From the NCBI GenBank assembly GCA_013397075.1, contig VWZS01009726.1:760643-824642 (forward strand): a stretch of 64,000 bases of DNA, written 5' to 3'. The notes below the pieces were generated by a model. The model was not told the DNA's origin and did not search any database. It worked only from the letters and a program-made list of their open reading frames with translations. The DNA comes from Rhabdornis inornatus. Its lineage: Eukaryota > Chordata > Aves > Passeriformes > Rhabdornithidae. Each line of letters starts with the position of its first letter. Within the stretch, counting starts at the first letter, position 1. A program made the position numbers and the translations under genes. Positions 37,051 through 51,849 of this stretch are shown piece after piece.

Positions 37051-39970
37051 TACAAAAATAACAGGAGGAATTCACACAGGGATGTTAAAAACATTCAATT
37101 CAATTCAACACACAATGTTAAAAATACAAGGAAAGGTGTAGAAAAAATGCCATACAAAAGAAAAAAAAAATCCTGGACTCTGTAACTTAGAAAAGAAATA
37201 ACAGTGGGGGCTTATAAAGCAACAAATGATGCAGTGAAAATATACTGGGCTGTTATGACTCAGAAACTGTAAATTCCAAAGTGCAAAAAGAAACGCTAAA
37301 AGTCAGCATTGCAGTGCTTGCTTGTCTTGTTTACTATCAAGAGGCTGAACATGGAGCTTTTCAGGTACCTCATATCAGAACTCTTACGACTGTGACCTAA
37401 CCTGTGTATCAGGACATGCAATTAACATTACTCAATATCCCAAAAGTCTCATGCTTCCCCTTATAACATATGTAAGGTTCTCACTATGTTCTCAGACAAA
37501 CACTATCATATCCTCTCCCTAAAATTTTATCCAGAATTTTACCCAATTTCTTTTTTGTACTCACTCAGGCAGTATCCATCAAATACTGACTATTCAGAAG
37601 ATGCTGACAGCTACTGGTGTCACTGGTCACTGTAAATTTGTAAGCCTCTCTGTACTTTTTCCTTCAATTGGTCATACTGTTCTTTACTCAAGAGAACTAA
37701 AAATAACTTATACCATTTCTGCATTTTCTCCATGGCCCTCAACTGAGCAGAGTCTCGGCATGTAAATCAAGCCTCACATGAAGAAAGAGCCTAACATGAA
37801 ATTTTCTATATTAAGATGATTATTCTGTAAATGCAATATTCTTGCCTTTTTCTCTGTAGAATGGGTAATGAACTCCAACCACAGGCTGAATATAGGAAAA
37901 ATGAACAGCTTTGATCCAGTCCAGCCATTTCTGTGTTTCTGTGCCTTGAAGCACTTAAATATCTTTTCCTAAGGAAGCAGAACAGTTTTATGTTAGCAGC
38001 CATGTGCCTCAATATAAATCCTAAGCAACAAGCACTGAAATAATCACCTTCTTGGATGTGGGCCGGTTAATACCCTTAAAAAACAGAACTGGTAATCCAA
38101 ATGAGCCTCTATGTGTTTTTCTCAGGCTGAAGCAGGCTGAATATTATTACCTCTGAAGAACGTAATATCTCTCAGAGGACGCATCACCAGTATTTAATCA
38201 GTTTTACCTAAACTGCAGACTCAAAATGGGGACAGCAAAGAATGTTAGCAAATCAGTTGAATTTTTCTCTATTTTTCTATTAGTAATTTTCTGGACTTAA
38301 TTCTATCACTTCTGAAACATTAAACTGAAACACCAATGCTTCAAATAAAAGTGAAAGTGGAAAACTTGCATGTTTTATATTGTTTCAATCCATCTGCAAA
38401 AGTGCACAGCAGTTAGCAAGAGATCAAAAAGCCCAACAGGCATTGAGGCTTCCCCAAACATCTCCTTTTTAAACTGTCTGAAAATGAAATTTTAAGGTAG
38501 CGTGTCATGCATTGCTGGCAAGTATCACCAGCTTTCCTAGGCAATTAAGATAAACTACTCTGATTCTGAAATGAAACACCTTCCCTATTTATAGACAGAG
38601 GACAGTTGTGAGAGCCATATTTTCCTTCAGCGCAGAGCTACAACTTCACTGTTCTGTGCATGTGCAGCACCCTCCTTGCTCCCTGAGCTGGATGTGGACA
38701 GGCACGGGAAGACGCACTTAGCTACTACCCCCTACTTGAAGTCACTTCTTGCATCCTGAAAGATGAAGTGAGCCATAAGGGAGCACCCTTAAGCACTGTC
38801 TAGCTTGCATGCTGCTTGTTGGATCACAGTAAGCCTCAAGGCAACATGATTAACTACTGCTGCTGTCAAACAGGTTGACTTTAAGGAGGATATGAACTCA
38901 AAGATAGTGATGACAGTCTTACAACTGAAGTTTTGAGTTGATTCTACATCTAAGTTTAAACTGGGTTGTAAATTGAAAATCAATGTGTAAACCACACACA
39001 CACAAAAAACACACCCACAGTGAGCTAACTTTAAAGAATATCCATAGATGTTAAAGCCCATGGCTATTTTTCTATTTGCTTGATTGTTTTTGTATACAAA
39101 ACACAAGTTAAATAAATACTAATGGAGCAAACAATAAAAGATGCAGTCAAGTACGCAGAGGAATACAAATATGTTGATATAAACATTTTGCACCCTCTTC
39201 AATAGAAAAAAACGGGGGAAACAATTTGCAAAATAATGAGATACTCTTGATTAGTTGTTACTGTCTTTGATTTCTGTTAGGATTATCTATCTCTTGCTAC
39301 TTATTATTGCAGTGACACAAAGCTACTACAAATACATTCAGCTGTTCACAAGTAGCTGCTGTGGCTGACAGTCTTTAACTTAAAACTGATGGGCAACAGC
39401 ATATTGCTATATGTCCTTTTGTCAGGAAACCACACATCAGTTAATTAATGTGCCCACCATAGCATTGGTATTTCATAACCTGAATAAGTGTGTTCCAAGG
39501 CTGAGTGTTTCACTCACTATTCAGAAAGTAATTTATGGCTACTAAAAAAAAAAAAAACAACNCAGCAGCAACCTGAATAGATGAAGTCTTCCATAACCTC
39601 TTTTTTTTTTCCGGGGTTTTGTTGTCAATATATGACAATTGTGAACATTCTGATTTTGTATACTGTTCTTGTATTATACAGCACTGTCAATAGCTATACA
39701 AAATGAAAGAAGAAGAAAAATCAGACATGATTAGAGTACTGTAAGTCTAGTTCTGGTTTTCCCCATATTGTTATTACAGAATTAAACTGACTTCACATTA
39801 ATATTTTTCCAACGACTACTTCTAAATTCGTGTCTGAATTTGATCAAACAAATTAGATATTCATGGTGTATTGTATGTAGAGTATACGGACCAAAGTTAC
39901 ACCAGTAATTTAAAATGGAATGAGAAAACTGTATTTGCAAGCATTTCATATGGAAGAACAGATACCTACC
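37051..39970. other. Unique AT-rich non-coding DNA
   Basis: No gene or repeat family is recognised. An isolated N stands at 39562, after a run of A, and probably marks a contig joint. Confidence 0.6.
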
Positions 39971-40719
39971 AAACAAGTTGGAACACCTGGACACGTGGCT
40001 TTGGGCCATGCACAGATGGCCCGCTGTAAATCGACAGCTTCAGATATATCTTAGACTTGTTATGCCCTCATGCATCAGTTGCATAGCACGTGCACAGGGA
40101 GGATGACATGTCCTGGATTCACCTAATGCACTCCATGAGCTGGGAAAGGCTGATCTCCTCTTTGTCCACAAATGACAACTGGAGAGGCTGCTGCTGCTAT
40201 CACTATTGCTCGGTATTGCAGATTATCTAAGAAAGCAGCAGGGTAGTGGATAACTTGCAGTAATTTACTGGAACACTGTTAAACTAGTTAGTTGGTTCGA
40301 AGAAAAGAAAAAAAAAAATTTGGATTCTACTCATTGTTTTCTAAATTAGTCATTACTGGTCAAGGTAATTCATATTAGTGAGCTCTAATAGAGGGTGGAC
40401 CAAGTGAAAATAAGGATGGATTTATCTGTACAAAATTAGGAAAAATTCAAGAAGAGGGAAGAATTTGAGATGTAGATAATATATTAAGAAAAGTATTCAG
40501 CTCTGTACCTAACATGAAAACTAAAAGTAAAAAATTACTAATGAAAGAAGAAATAGGAATGAGAAAAGTACATGTTTTCTAATCCATTAACTTCGCAAAT
40601 TAATGTTCTGTTTTTCATCACAGTGCATTTTTCTCCCAGAACTTAAGCTGCAGTCTTTTAAGTCAACTTCTGCATGTATTCTAAAAACTTTGATGTTGTT
40701 CTCTTCTTAAATATGTAAG
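39971..40719. repeat. Copy 1 of a 749/755-bp direct duplication
   Basis: The segment from AAACAAGTTGGAACACC to TTCTTAAATATGTAAG reappears at 40965-41719. By eye the copies differ only by a 6-base duplication (ATTCTA) in copy 2. Copy 1 ends exactly at a single N (40720). No coding gene or known repeat family is seen in it. Confidence 0.95.
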
Positions 40720-40964
40720 NACAACAACAGAAAAAGAAAGCATCCAACATACAGATTTAAATATTTGTCTTATGTACAGTACTCCAAATTCAAAACACTA
40801 CAATGCAGTGCAGAAAAAATCAATATTGACTTTTCCAATAAACACATAATCTTGTAAGAGCAATGGAATTAATGTTCCATAATCTATTGGGATATAATTC
40901 ACAAGAATTCAGTTTGAGAAGATCACTGGACTAAATGAGAGATTGGACATTATTTATTTTATAN
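40720..40964. other. 243-bp spacer bounded by single N bases
   Basis: One N at 40720 and one at 40964 enclose 243 bases of ordinary AT-rich sequence. The borders of the duplicated copies coincide exactly with these N. This looks like a short contig placed between two overlapping contig ends that were not merged. Confidence 0.85.
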
Positions 40965-41719
40965 AAACAAGTTGGAACACCTGGACACGTGGCTTTGGGC
41001 CATGCACAGATGGCCCGCTGTAAATCGACAGCTTCAGATATATCTTAGACTTGTTATGCCCTCATGCATCAGTTGCATAGCACGTGCACAGGGAGGATGA
41101 CATGTCCTGGATTCACCTAATGCACTCCATGAGCTGGGAAAGGCTGATCTCCTCTTTGTCCACAAATGACAACTGGAGAGGCTGCTGCTGCTATCACTAT
41201 TGCTCGGTATTGCAGATTATCTAAGAAAGCAGCAGGGTAGTGGATAACTTGCAGTAATTTACTGGAACACTGTTAAACTAGTTAGTTGGTTCGAAGAAAA
41301 GAAAAAAAAAAATTTGGATTCTAATTCTACTCATTGTTTTCTAAATTAGTCATTACTGGTCAAGGTAATTCATATTAGTGAGCTCTAATAGAGGGTGGAC
41401 CAAGTGAAAATAAGGATGGATTTATCTGTACAAAATTAGGAAAAATTCAAGAAGAGGGAAGAATTTGAGATGTAGATAATATATTAAGAAAAGTATTCAG
41501 CTCTGTACCTAACATGAAAACTAAAAGTAAAAAATTACTAATGAAAGAAGAAATAGGAATGAGAAAAGTACATGTTTTCTAATCCATTAACTTCGCAAAT
41601 TAATGTTCTGTTTTTCATCACAGTGCATTTTTCTCCCAGAACTTAAGCTGCAGTCTTTTAAGTCAACTTCTGCATGTATTCTAAAAACTTTGATGTTGTT
41701 CTCTTCTTAAATATGTAAG
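40965..41719. repeat. Copy 2 of a 749/755-bp direct duplication
   Basis: This is the same sequence as 39971-40719 plus six extra bases at about 41323-41328 (GGATTCTAATTCTACTC against GGATTCTACTC). The poly(A) run just before has the same length in both copies. After 41719 the sequence continues into unique DNA, whereas copy 1 stops at an N. The single small difference is what two alleles of one locus would show. Confidence 0.95.
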
Positions 41720-44700
41720 CATTAAATATTTAAAGTATTGAATATGTTCTCATCTCTAACTTCTATTGTGCATTTTACATAGTTAGGAAGGCTGACATCA
41801 TATTGAACTCACAGAAGAGAGTTTCCCTGCTCTGATAGAAATATCTTATTAGCAAAGTGGCTACTCTCAGAAATGAAGCAATGAAATTGGGTCAATTTCA
41901 AGTTTTCTATAATGGCTTTAAAAATGCTGCAAAAAGCTTGAACTGGCTTTGATAAGAGGTATCTTACACACAGAAATTTTCTGTAACTTTGATGAAATGG
42001 CAAAGACAATCATTTTGAGAAAAACACTCAGTTATTTTAAATAATCAGATATAAAAAATAATGAAATGCAGGGGCACTGATAAAAAGGACTGGGATGGCA
42101 GAAAAGAATTAACCAAAATCAACAAAATCCACTGACTTTGGCCAGAGGTTTAGATTAACCTAAAGGAAAAAACAAAGCACTAAGACAGAAAATATATCAA
42201 AAGGTAATGTTACAAGTCAAGCCATTATGATAATCAGACATCTCATTTCACACTTTGCCTCAGATGCTCCCTTCTCAGCCCAAGACATGTGACAAATATC
42301 AGTATTGACAAAGGTTCATCTGGCATTGTCTGAAGATGAGCTAACATTGATTTTAATTTTTTTTTACTAAAGGACATGTAATGCAAGAGATACTTAAAAT
42401 ATGTATGGGTTGATATATGCAGATTAATAATTAAAACCTAGGGCTAATAAAGAAAGACATTAAATCACATTCAATGTTAGACAATGCAAGAATGAAAAGA
42501 AAAATAAACTCCAGAGACTCTGCCAAACCATGTCAAATGCAGTTGCTCCTTCCTTCTTCCTTTTTATGAAAATTCAACTAAGGTGTAATATCGCATTTTT
42601 AAGTAGAAAAAGCAGAAATAATTTAATGCTTAAGTAGAAAAAGTTTAACTTTTTTTAATACAAAAAACTGGAATGAATTAATACATGTATATTGGAGGTT
42701 CACTTTAGTAACACATACATCAATATTTACTACCAAAGAAGAACACTGTGCTGAAAACTGTTGGCAACTACTCCACACCCCAGAGTGCTATAAACTTTGT
42801 TTCTTATCCCTGTGACTTTAAAGTACTTTTATATTGGTATATTTTCGAGTGAATTTTCAAGAAAGAGAAAAGAGACTCCAGCGTTCATCATAATTTAATT
42901 ATCTCTTCCACATTCACAGCTCACATGAAAACTTTTCTATCATTTAGTTTATAAAGATTTTACTTACACAAACAAGAGTCTTTTAATCCATCTAACTGAG
43001 AAATGCATTCACTTCTTAGAATACTCCAAGTCTGATACTTATACCAGGCACACTGCAGGTACGCTTTTACTTGTGCATATCTCCCTCACTCCTGAGGGAC
43101 ACTTGCAAAGTGAAGAACTGACAGGTCTTGATCCTGCTAAGGTCACAGGGACTTAGCTATACTATAGCTTTGCTTAATCCTCATTGGTTTTGCCTACTGA
43201 GCACAAGGCTGTTTCCCTGACAACATAACAGCAGTTACCACAGTATCCAGAAGCACATATGATGTCCAGGCTTAAGGTATATCCCACCTGAAAATATAGG
43301 ATTTAATGCTATTTTGTATAGGTCATCATAGGGAAGAAGGTAAAAGCTGTGAAGATCTTCTGTACACTCTTAGTTCTGTTAAGCTTGTTACTATTTCTTC
43401 AAGAACATATCCCTAAGTAGGTTGAACACTTCTGAAACTTAGTTCTTGAATTAGTGAGTACATGGAGGAAAAGTCACAGTAAGAACCCGTGGCATACAAG
43501 GGAATTACTGAATGTTCATATAAATTCCTATCAAGTGCGAAATGCAACATGAGAGAAAGCAAAAAAATACCACTTGGAAATTTAACAAGAGGGCAATAAT
43601 TGCTATCATAGAAAGTGAGGAACCACCTGGGGTTTAAAGTGGGAAGTTTGGGAACAAGTTTAAAGGTGGATATAGAAATGAGATGGTGAGGAAAAACACT
43701 CTGCAACAATATTTTACATAAATATATATGGACAATGGATATGTTTCTCAGTTCAAAAGAAGGACTTTACAATAATTAAGATAAAGCGTGAAACAAAACA
43801 AATACATCAGAAGATCTGCAGCTGAATAAGGAAGCTGTGATTCTAGAAATATTCTTCAGTAACTAATAGAAAAAAAGAAAAAACCACTGAGAGAGTAAAT
43901 CTAGCCAGATAATTTCTTGTACTTCACCAAAAGCATGCAGTACTACAACACATAGAATAGATCCTATGTAAAATTACTTCATTAGTTTGAATTTGCTTAA
44001 ACAATGCTGACAGGATAAGCTTCTGACGGCAGATTAATCACCTGGCCACATATTAACTAATTTAATATGAAAGTAAAATGCTGTTAAAAATATTTTCTTG
44101 TATGTACTGGCTAATGCAACAGAAATGCAGTATGTGATTATATGTATTCTAACTCCACTTGCACCAGTTAATTCAGTATTAATAACTGAAACGTTATGCA
44201 AGAAATGCTCACTGACAGGTGTCAGTGATTTTATCTGAGACGAAGTCAGACTGAAGAAAGGAAAGGAGCAGACAGTAGCTTGACCGCATGGTTAATGGAG
44301 GCATGTCCGAGCCTGAGTCAGGTATTGCAATGGACTTTCCAGTAAAAAACAATTAGAAGACTAAGATTTAATCAATTGACAAAACAGCAGTTTGTTTCTA
44401 AGCAACACAGGTCACCAAGAAGACATCACTCCACTCATATAATTGTTTTCCTGTTGAATATAGTTGTACATCAGCTTTCAATTTTCTTTTTCAAATACCT
44501 CAAGTGTACAAGCTTACGTGACAAAAAAGATCGGGCTAGCACAACTATGAAGACAATTTCCCATGGCACTGACCTCCTATCTTGAGGAACAGTGGCTTAA
44601 AATGTGAAGAAAATTATTGTGGGTTTGGGGGAGTTTCTTTGGCTTTGCTTAGTTAGTTTTGTTTTTAAACTCCCAAAAAACAATGACGAAGACCTCATCT

Positions 44701-45068
44701 GACTGGCCCACATTTGCCAATTTAGCCCTGGGAAGTTGGAAAAACTATGAATTCCATCGCTTTCAGAAAAAAAGTAGAATGTATAGTTTGACTTATTTTC
44801 CTACAGACTATTAAATAAATNACACTAAAGTAAAACCGGAACGATTGAAAGAATGCAACAAGAGAGACAATATCAATTTTCTTAGATGCTAAGATAGTAT
44901 AGTGATCAGGAAGATGTAGCAGGCATGGCAGCATAACCGCAGTTACTCAAAATAAGAGCATTTGTTGAGTACTATTTGTACTTTAGTCTCCTCATGGTTC
45001 ATGTTTTTGAGTAAAATTGTGAAAAGTTATTTTGAATAAAATAATTCTTATACAAAATTGTTAGCAAT
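41720..45068. other. Unique AT-rich non-coding DNA
   Basis: No gene or repeat family is recognised. An isolated N occurs at 44821. Confidence 0.6.
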
Positions 45069-45526
45069 NNNNNNNNNNNNNNNNNNNNNNNNNNNNNNNN
45101 NNNNNNNNNNNNNNNNNNNNNNNNNNNNNNNNNNNNNNNNNNNNNNNNNNNNNNNNNNNNNNNNNNNNNNNNNNNNNNNNNNNNNNNNNNNNNNNNNNNN
45201 NNNNNNNNNNNNNNNNNNNNNNNNNNNNNNNNNNNNNNNNNNNNNNNNNNNNNNNNNNNNNNNNNNNNNNNNNNNNNNNNNNNNNNNNNNNNNNNNNNNN
45301 NNNNNNNNNNNNNNNNNNNNNNNNNNNNNNNNNNNNNNNNNNNNNNNNNNNNNNNNNNNNNNNNNNNNNNNNNNNNNNNNNNNNNNNNNNNNNNNNNNNN
45401 NNNNNNNNNNNNNNNNNNNNNNNNNNNNNNNNNNNNNNNNNNNNNNNNNNNNNNNNNNNNNNNNNNNNNNNNNNNNNNNNNNNNNNNNNNNNNNNNNNNN
45501 NNNNNNNNNNNNNNNNNNNNNNNNNN
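45069..45526. other. Assembly gap, 458 N
   Basis: An uninterrupted run of N. The stated length may be an estimate. Frames reported across it are meaningless. Confidence 0.99.
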
Positions 45527-48500
45527 GTAACAGTTGCAAACATGGTTGTGCTGACATCATGTATTTTACATCTGTACAAAAGAAAAGAAAGGAACTATAG
45601 TTAGGAAAGGAAGCTTATTTTCAGAACTACCTTAAAATTCAATTAATGACTTAATTTTCGCAAGTACCTTTTCAGCTGCAAAACACAGAAAAAAATAACT
45701 ACAAATGCTTAAAAAAGAATAATGACTGATGTGACAAATCTAAACATAAAATTATTTTAAAATAATTACTAGTGAATAAACAACAGTGATTTCAAGTTCA
45801 TTCCTGTTGGAGGAATACTGGCTGGACAAAAGCAAAGCTAAAAGGATACAGGACTTCCTACAACAGAAGAAGGAATAAGAAATAGGAAAAGACAGTGATC
45901 AAGAACACAAGCACACTCAAGGTTAGTTCATGACTAAAAGAAAGATTCTCATTTGGTAGATCATGCTCACACCCACTCTAGAGGAACCCCAAGTCGTTAT
46001 GTTCCTACACTAGTCATATAAGAATGAAGATAGAAATTATGATAAAATATATTTGTACTAATACTAATGTATGGAAAACAACCCAAGTTACACTGAAAAC
46101 CAAGTTCCAAATAACATATTGATCACAACTGATACTTTATTACACTGAGGACTTCAGTGAATGGCTTTCCTAGCATATATGGAGGTAACACCTGTCTTGT
46201 CAGTTAACTGAGAATCATCAGAGCTATGAACATCTCCTTCAAACACAGGGCTACTCAGGATTCCAAATCCCCACTTCTTGTTCTTAAAGAACTTATTTAT
46301 TTCCTCTTTGTTTCAGAGGGGGTTCTACCAATCTAGCCATGAAATTCCTCTAAAATTTCTATAATCTATTTCCTTAAGTTTCTATGGATGTCTGTTAATC
46401 ATACTGTAACACAGATCAGTGGAAAGACTGCATTTGTGAGATAATTTCTGTGCTAATACTGTGTTAACATGAATACTGGAACTGTTAAATGGAACTGAAA
46501 CTGTCAGACTTTTCTGATTCATACACAGAATTAAATGTCTTTTTTCTTCTAAAGACTCAGATCATCTCCCCATATTCTCTATAACTTATGTATCAGAATT
46601 TGTTGATTTTTTTCCTATGAGATCACTTCTTTTCCTGGATCCACTAGTGATTAGATCCTTCCAGACTATTGGGACTTAAACACCAAAATATGAATTTGAC
46701 AACTCCAAAAGGATTAAATTATTTAAACAACACAACAAGATTACATAACTTCAGCCAACAGGAACATTTATTTTCTAAATGCTCAAAATATTGTAAAAGC
46801 ACAAACTAACATGCAAAGAAAGTAACAATAAGCAGTCATACATACCTCAAGGTTAGGCCAGCTGGAATAATTTGTCAAAGTATTACAAGTCTAATTAACA
46901 GTTTTAGCTGAAAAAGTAATGAAGTAATGTTTCAATTGATTTTTTTTTCAAAACACTTTATGTCTCTTAACATCTTCTGCATCTACTAAATTAACTTCAA
47001 TTTTAAAATTAAATTAAAATTTTCACTGTGGTTGTTAAAGAATTTAATCAAAACAAAGCATTATTAAATATACAGAAAATAGTATGGTTTCATTGTCTAC
47101 AAAGAAAAAAAAGACAAAATGGTTAAAAAACTTACATCACGTTGCACAGTTTGGGGGCCTGAGCAAGAGAAGGATTTATTTCACATTTCTTGTTTCAAAA
47201 TCTCTAAGTATTCTTTCAGGCTCCTTTTCCTGAAAGGAAAATTAAGCACAGGTTAAAAAGGGACCACTAGACACAGACACTAAAATCAGACATAAAATTA
47301 TCTATTTCCTAAAAACTGATGCAATTTTCAGCATTAGAGAATGTAATCTTTAATATGATGATGACAGATTCTTCTTTTTGTCATAATTAATGATGCCTTT
47401 TCAGGTGTGCTGAGGTAATTATTGGAAGTAATAACAATCTGAAACAAGCCAGATTACCAGCACCTCCATGTATCTGTCATAAAAGTTTTCAATCACTGCA
47501 GTTCCAATTTCTATTTTTCTATCACAATTATGTCTCATTACAGCAACTACTTTACGACATGCAAGAAATCTTCACTAATCTTAACAGTTTTACAGTAGTA
47601 ATCCATGTCTAACTACACGCTTGTCTATATATTCATTCTTTATACTTTTCCTACAAGAGAATATTTTTTGGATTGCAGAGTCCAAAAGGCAAGGCATAAT
47701 TTGCCCCTTTTCAACAAAGGTATGAAGTTGATTTTGTGGTCAATACATCACACAAGGAAGCATGGACATACAATTATACTTTTGACCTCACCTTTCTCCA
47801 GTAGAGTAAGCCTTGTAAAACCAGTCTTAAAAACAGTCTTAGCAGAGTCTCAATCCGAGGTATATGCCATTTAGGTATTTTAAAATTTCATCATCCTTCT
47901 AGATGCAAGTGGAGAAATATAGTCTACACAGTCTTACACAGTCTGTAAAATGTGACAAATATAGATCAAGTAATTGTCTCTGGTTGATAAAATTAATCAT
48001 TTCAGACAATATTAAAAACTTCTCATTAGCAACTGATTAAAACAAAACAAAATATCTAAGACTTTGTGTAGACTTCATTTCTCTATTTGCATTGAGAAGG
48101 CTGCTAAAATTTTACATTTTCATATTAAGAGAAAGTTTAAACAGTATTAAACATCTTGTATCTTTTTTCACTTTCAGAATCAAGTAACACAATGAGCTCC
48201 ATGCCAGGAAATTTATACTTACAGCAGTTTCAGTGCTGTTAACTTAAAAACCAAACAGGTTATATTGAGATTATTAATTATGCTGTAGTCAGTGTCTGGA
48301 AAGTCCAGGAATGTACTATTCAATGATCTGAAATTATTAAAGACCTCCTAATGAAAAATAAAAGCCTGTTTGAATGACTAAAAAACCCCAAACAACCAGC
48401 CCACAAACAGCTTTTTCTATTTTGCTGACTGTGTAATGGATTTTTGCAATCTTGATGCTCTTCCTCTCGGTAAAATAGGGACAGAACCAGAAAGACTTCA

Positions 48501-51500
48501 GCTAATGTATCTTCCAACAATGTAGTTGTTTCCTATGTCAATCTTCTGAATGTTATTAGATAGAGAGGTCAGCCCCTTCCTAAGCAGAGGGATAAATATA
48601 TTTACAACCAGTCAGTAGCCATCTCATCTGTAAGATGCTGGGTGTACCGTAAGTCAAGACACACAGTGATAAAGCATATGACTTAATAAGAAATACAGGA
48701 TTCTCAACATGAAGAAAAAAAAAGAAATTTTGTGATAGGTAAGAAACTCTTACTTGCACAAGTTAATAACAAGAACTATCACAAGGAAATACATTATTTT
48801 CCAGTTTGCTTTGCCTAGGCTGTTCTATTTCAATCACCAGAACAATACAAATCTGTCTCCTACATTCCTTTCTGTTACCACACCTCAGTTGCTGTTGCCT
48901 ACTCCTTTCACTCGGACTAGCAAACTACATTATTCCAACTTCTGTCACCAACCAAGTGACTCTACCATTCACTGGCTTCCTTGTTGTTTCTTGTCTCTTG
49001 AATGGCTCCCAACCCTATGCTCCTCATTCACTCCTTTCTTAAACACATCTTAGTTGCATGGAACCTGTTTTCAAGACAGAAATGCTATAGTTGTAATGGA
49101 AAGCAGCTTAACTTTTATTTTTTTAACATGACGTGGCAAGACACCTTCCGCTTTGTATATTAGCTTTCATATATGCAATACATATACTATACTCTTGCAG
49201 TACAGGTCCTATTCATATTATTTCTTTTTTATTTAACAGTAAGAAGAGGTCCAGTTCAGTTTTCAGCACACTTAAATTTTGCAAAGGTTTGTAGCAAAGT
49301 CCAACTTAAGAAAACTGCACTTCCAGAAGAGGTGGCTTCCCTTTCAAGAGGATCATTTTAGTGGAATTAGCACTCACTATCTTGGAGAAGATACATTAAT
49401 GGAAAAACCCAAAGAAGGAAAAAACGAACAAGCTGCTCCTTAGATCTCTTTTTGTGAAAGGTACAAAACAGCATATTTGCTATCCCTGGTTGACACAAAA
49501 AATTAAATAATAATTTTTCGTATCAGCTGCCTAGAACATACTTTGGGACTTCTGTTCCCTGGGGAAAGAAAATTTTAATTCAATCTGCTTCAAGACTGAT
49601 CACATTAGTTAAGCCAGTCATTATGATGGCTAACAGCCAAATTTCTGTCCCAGTCATACACATGGAAGTGTAATGATGATGGATCTGCTGTGTCATTCAC
49701 CCACAAACTATTCATCTATTGTGATAATTATGAATGCAAATAATACTAGCTGCAAAGACAGAGATATGTAGTTTTTCTCACTGCTGTCTCAAAGATTGGA
49801 GAAGATCATTCAATGGCCAACAAACAATGAAAGATTATATGATTACATGTGCAAAACTTTCGATAATTCTGCTCAGCGCAGAAAACCTTGCTGCATATTT
49901 TAAATGGGAGACTAATAGAGACAAGGAAAAGGTGCAGCTGTTTTTTTCACAAAAATATCTATAATTAAATGCATGTGAGGATTAAAACTAACATGAATTA
50001 TTTCTAATAGTAACTGCCACAAAGCCTTAGCCCAGTTGACGTCTGAAGAGCAATTGGCATTATCTACAGATCACTACTGATGCGATTAACATATCAATAA
50101 CTTGTACTAATATTGCTGGAGAGGATTAATTAAATTATACGTAATTAAATTATTCCCTTTTTGGTTCTGTTGTTACTCCAAGTAGACTTAACAAAAGCGG
50201 AAAGAAAAAGATGAGTTTAGGAAAAAAGCTATGGTTATAGAAAGTAAACCTCACATGTAACATAAAAAGTGCATCCTATATAGCAAAATCACTGTTGGTT
50301 TTACATACACCTCTTCAGCTTTCAATGTTTACAAAATAACTCCTTCTCAGTAGAGCCAGCTCATCACATCAATCATAGTCCAAAAGTGCTCCTCAGTATT
50401 AAGAGGAAGCTGCCTAGGACATAGTCCACTCTTACATTGATACACCTCTTCAAAATCAAGACCAAATACCTCATGGATTGAGATTTCTCATCATTATGCT
50501 ATCCAATTTGGTTTTGACTCCAAAGCTGCAAACATTTCTTCAGATTCCATGAACAAATTCTGAGTCATCACATATGGGGGACAGTCTGAGGTTCAGCAGA
50601 AAAACTCCACTCACCAGTGAATACTTTATTCATGCATCCAGACCTGCCTATCAATGCTCTTTTACCAGCTACAAAAAAGTCCATCTTAATCCTGACCACA
50701 GTTTGCACTTTTACTCACCTTATGGGCAACCAAGTGCTCTTTAAATAAAACACTACTCAAAGCCATTTAGACTCGACCATTAGAATGTAAAATCATCATC
50801 CACTTTGTTCATGCAAATAAGGAGTAAAGGGAGTCAATGGAAGTTAATTTGTACTGACTTATACTTCTGTATCCAATTATTTATCTAATCATTCTGGGAC
50901 TGCATGGCTGTGTTTGCCTGACAGGAATATTACTTCCAGTGATGGGGGGAGAGTGTGCATGGAGGGCAGGAAATGTATTTTGCTTAGTGTTTAAGACAAA
51001 CTACTTCTGCTTTTCATGCTCCTCAAAGGCTAACCCAAGTAATCTTACACGTATAAAATTCCTTATTAGTTTAGAAAATAATCACTTTTTACGGCTGTGC
51101 TTGCATCAAGCTTTCCCTTGATTTAAAAATCATGTACCTCACTTTGGGAAGAAGTAATTAACAGACAGTCCATCATCTCTTGGACCAGGTTATTCTCCTC
51201 ATACACAGTTAAATTACACAGTACCAAGTCATTTTTGTACCAGCTTAATAACTTAAAATATTTAAAGGACAGTAGAAGCCATTATTTCTTTCCCAACATC
51301 AACACAGTATTATTTAAAAAAACCTTCAATGAATTTGAAAATTCTTATGCCAGTTCAAAATATTCCCTTTCCAATATTATTGCTCTTTCCTCTTTTGACA
51401 GTGACCACTGTTAAAGTGAAGATAAAGATTTTCTCTCAGGGCCACAAAAGGCAAGTGTGAGTTGCATGTCATTCCCATTTTCATTTTTTTTAAATGTGAA

Positions 51501-51849
51501 TTTTTAAATATGTCTTATGCAGTAAGCAAAAAACATTGAGTAAGTGTGGCAGTGCATTCCCCCTGGCTGCACTGTGATCTCAGAGATGCTCATTAGGCCT
51601 CAGCCTTGACAAACAGCACCTGGACTAACCTCTTGAGTTTATTAGAAATACTGTCTGCACCAAAGAACTTGTGCTGTCTAGCACAAACCATTTCGGAAAC
51701 TTATTTTGCTTGTCTGAATAACAACTTCAGTGGAACAACATGTTTGTAACTGAAGTTACTAACCTGAACTATGGCCAAGATTGAAGATTATTATCACTTA
51801 AGCTAATTCTCTTATGATCCTAGAAACAGTGATCCTAAGCAGACCCTTC
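45527..51849. other. Unique AT-rich non-coding DNA
   Basis: No gene or dated repeat is recognised over 6.3 kb. Open frames of 60-99 codons (for example 48754-49053 plus) have no domain resemblance and no convincing splice context. Confidence 0.6.

Noticed and set aside
36730..37094. Phe/Cys/Val-rich open frames of 80-114 codons on the minus strand
   Set aside because: They are the complement of an A/C-only low-complexity tract. TTT/GTT/TGT codons contain no stops, so the frames arise from composition.
40290..40300. GGTTCGA, as in a tRNA T-loop
   Set aside because: No cloverleaf arms, A-box or acceptor stem could be found around it.
45048..45600. Frames of 170-180 codons
   Set aside because: They run through the gap of N and contain almost no real sequence.
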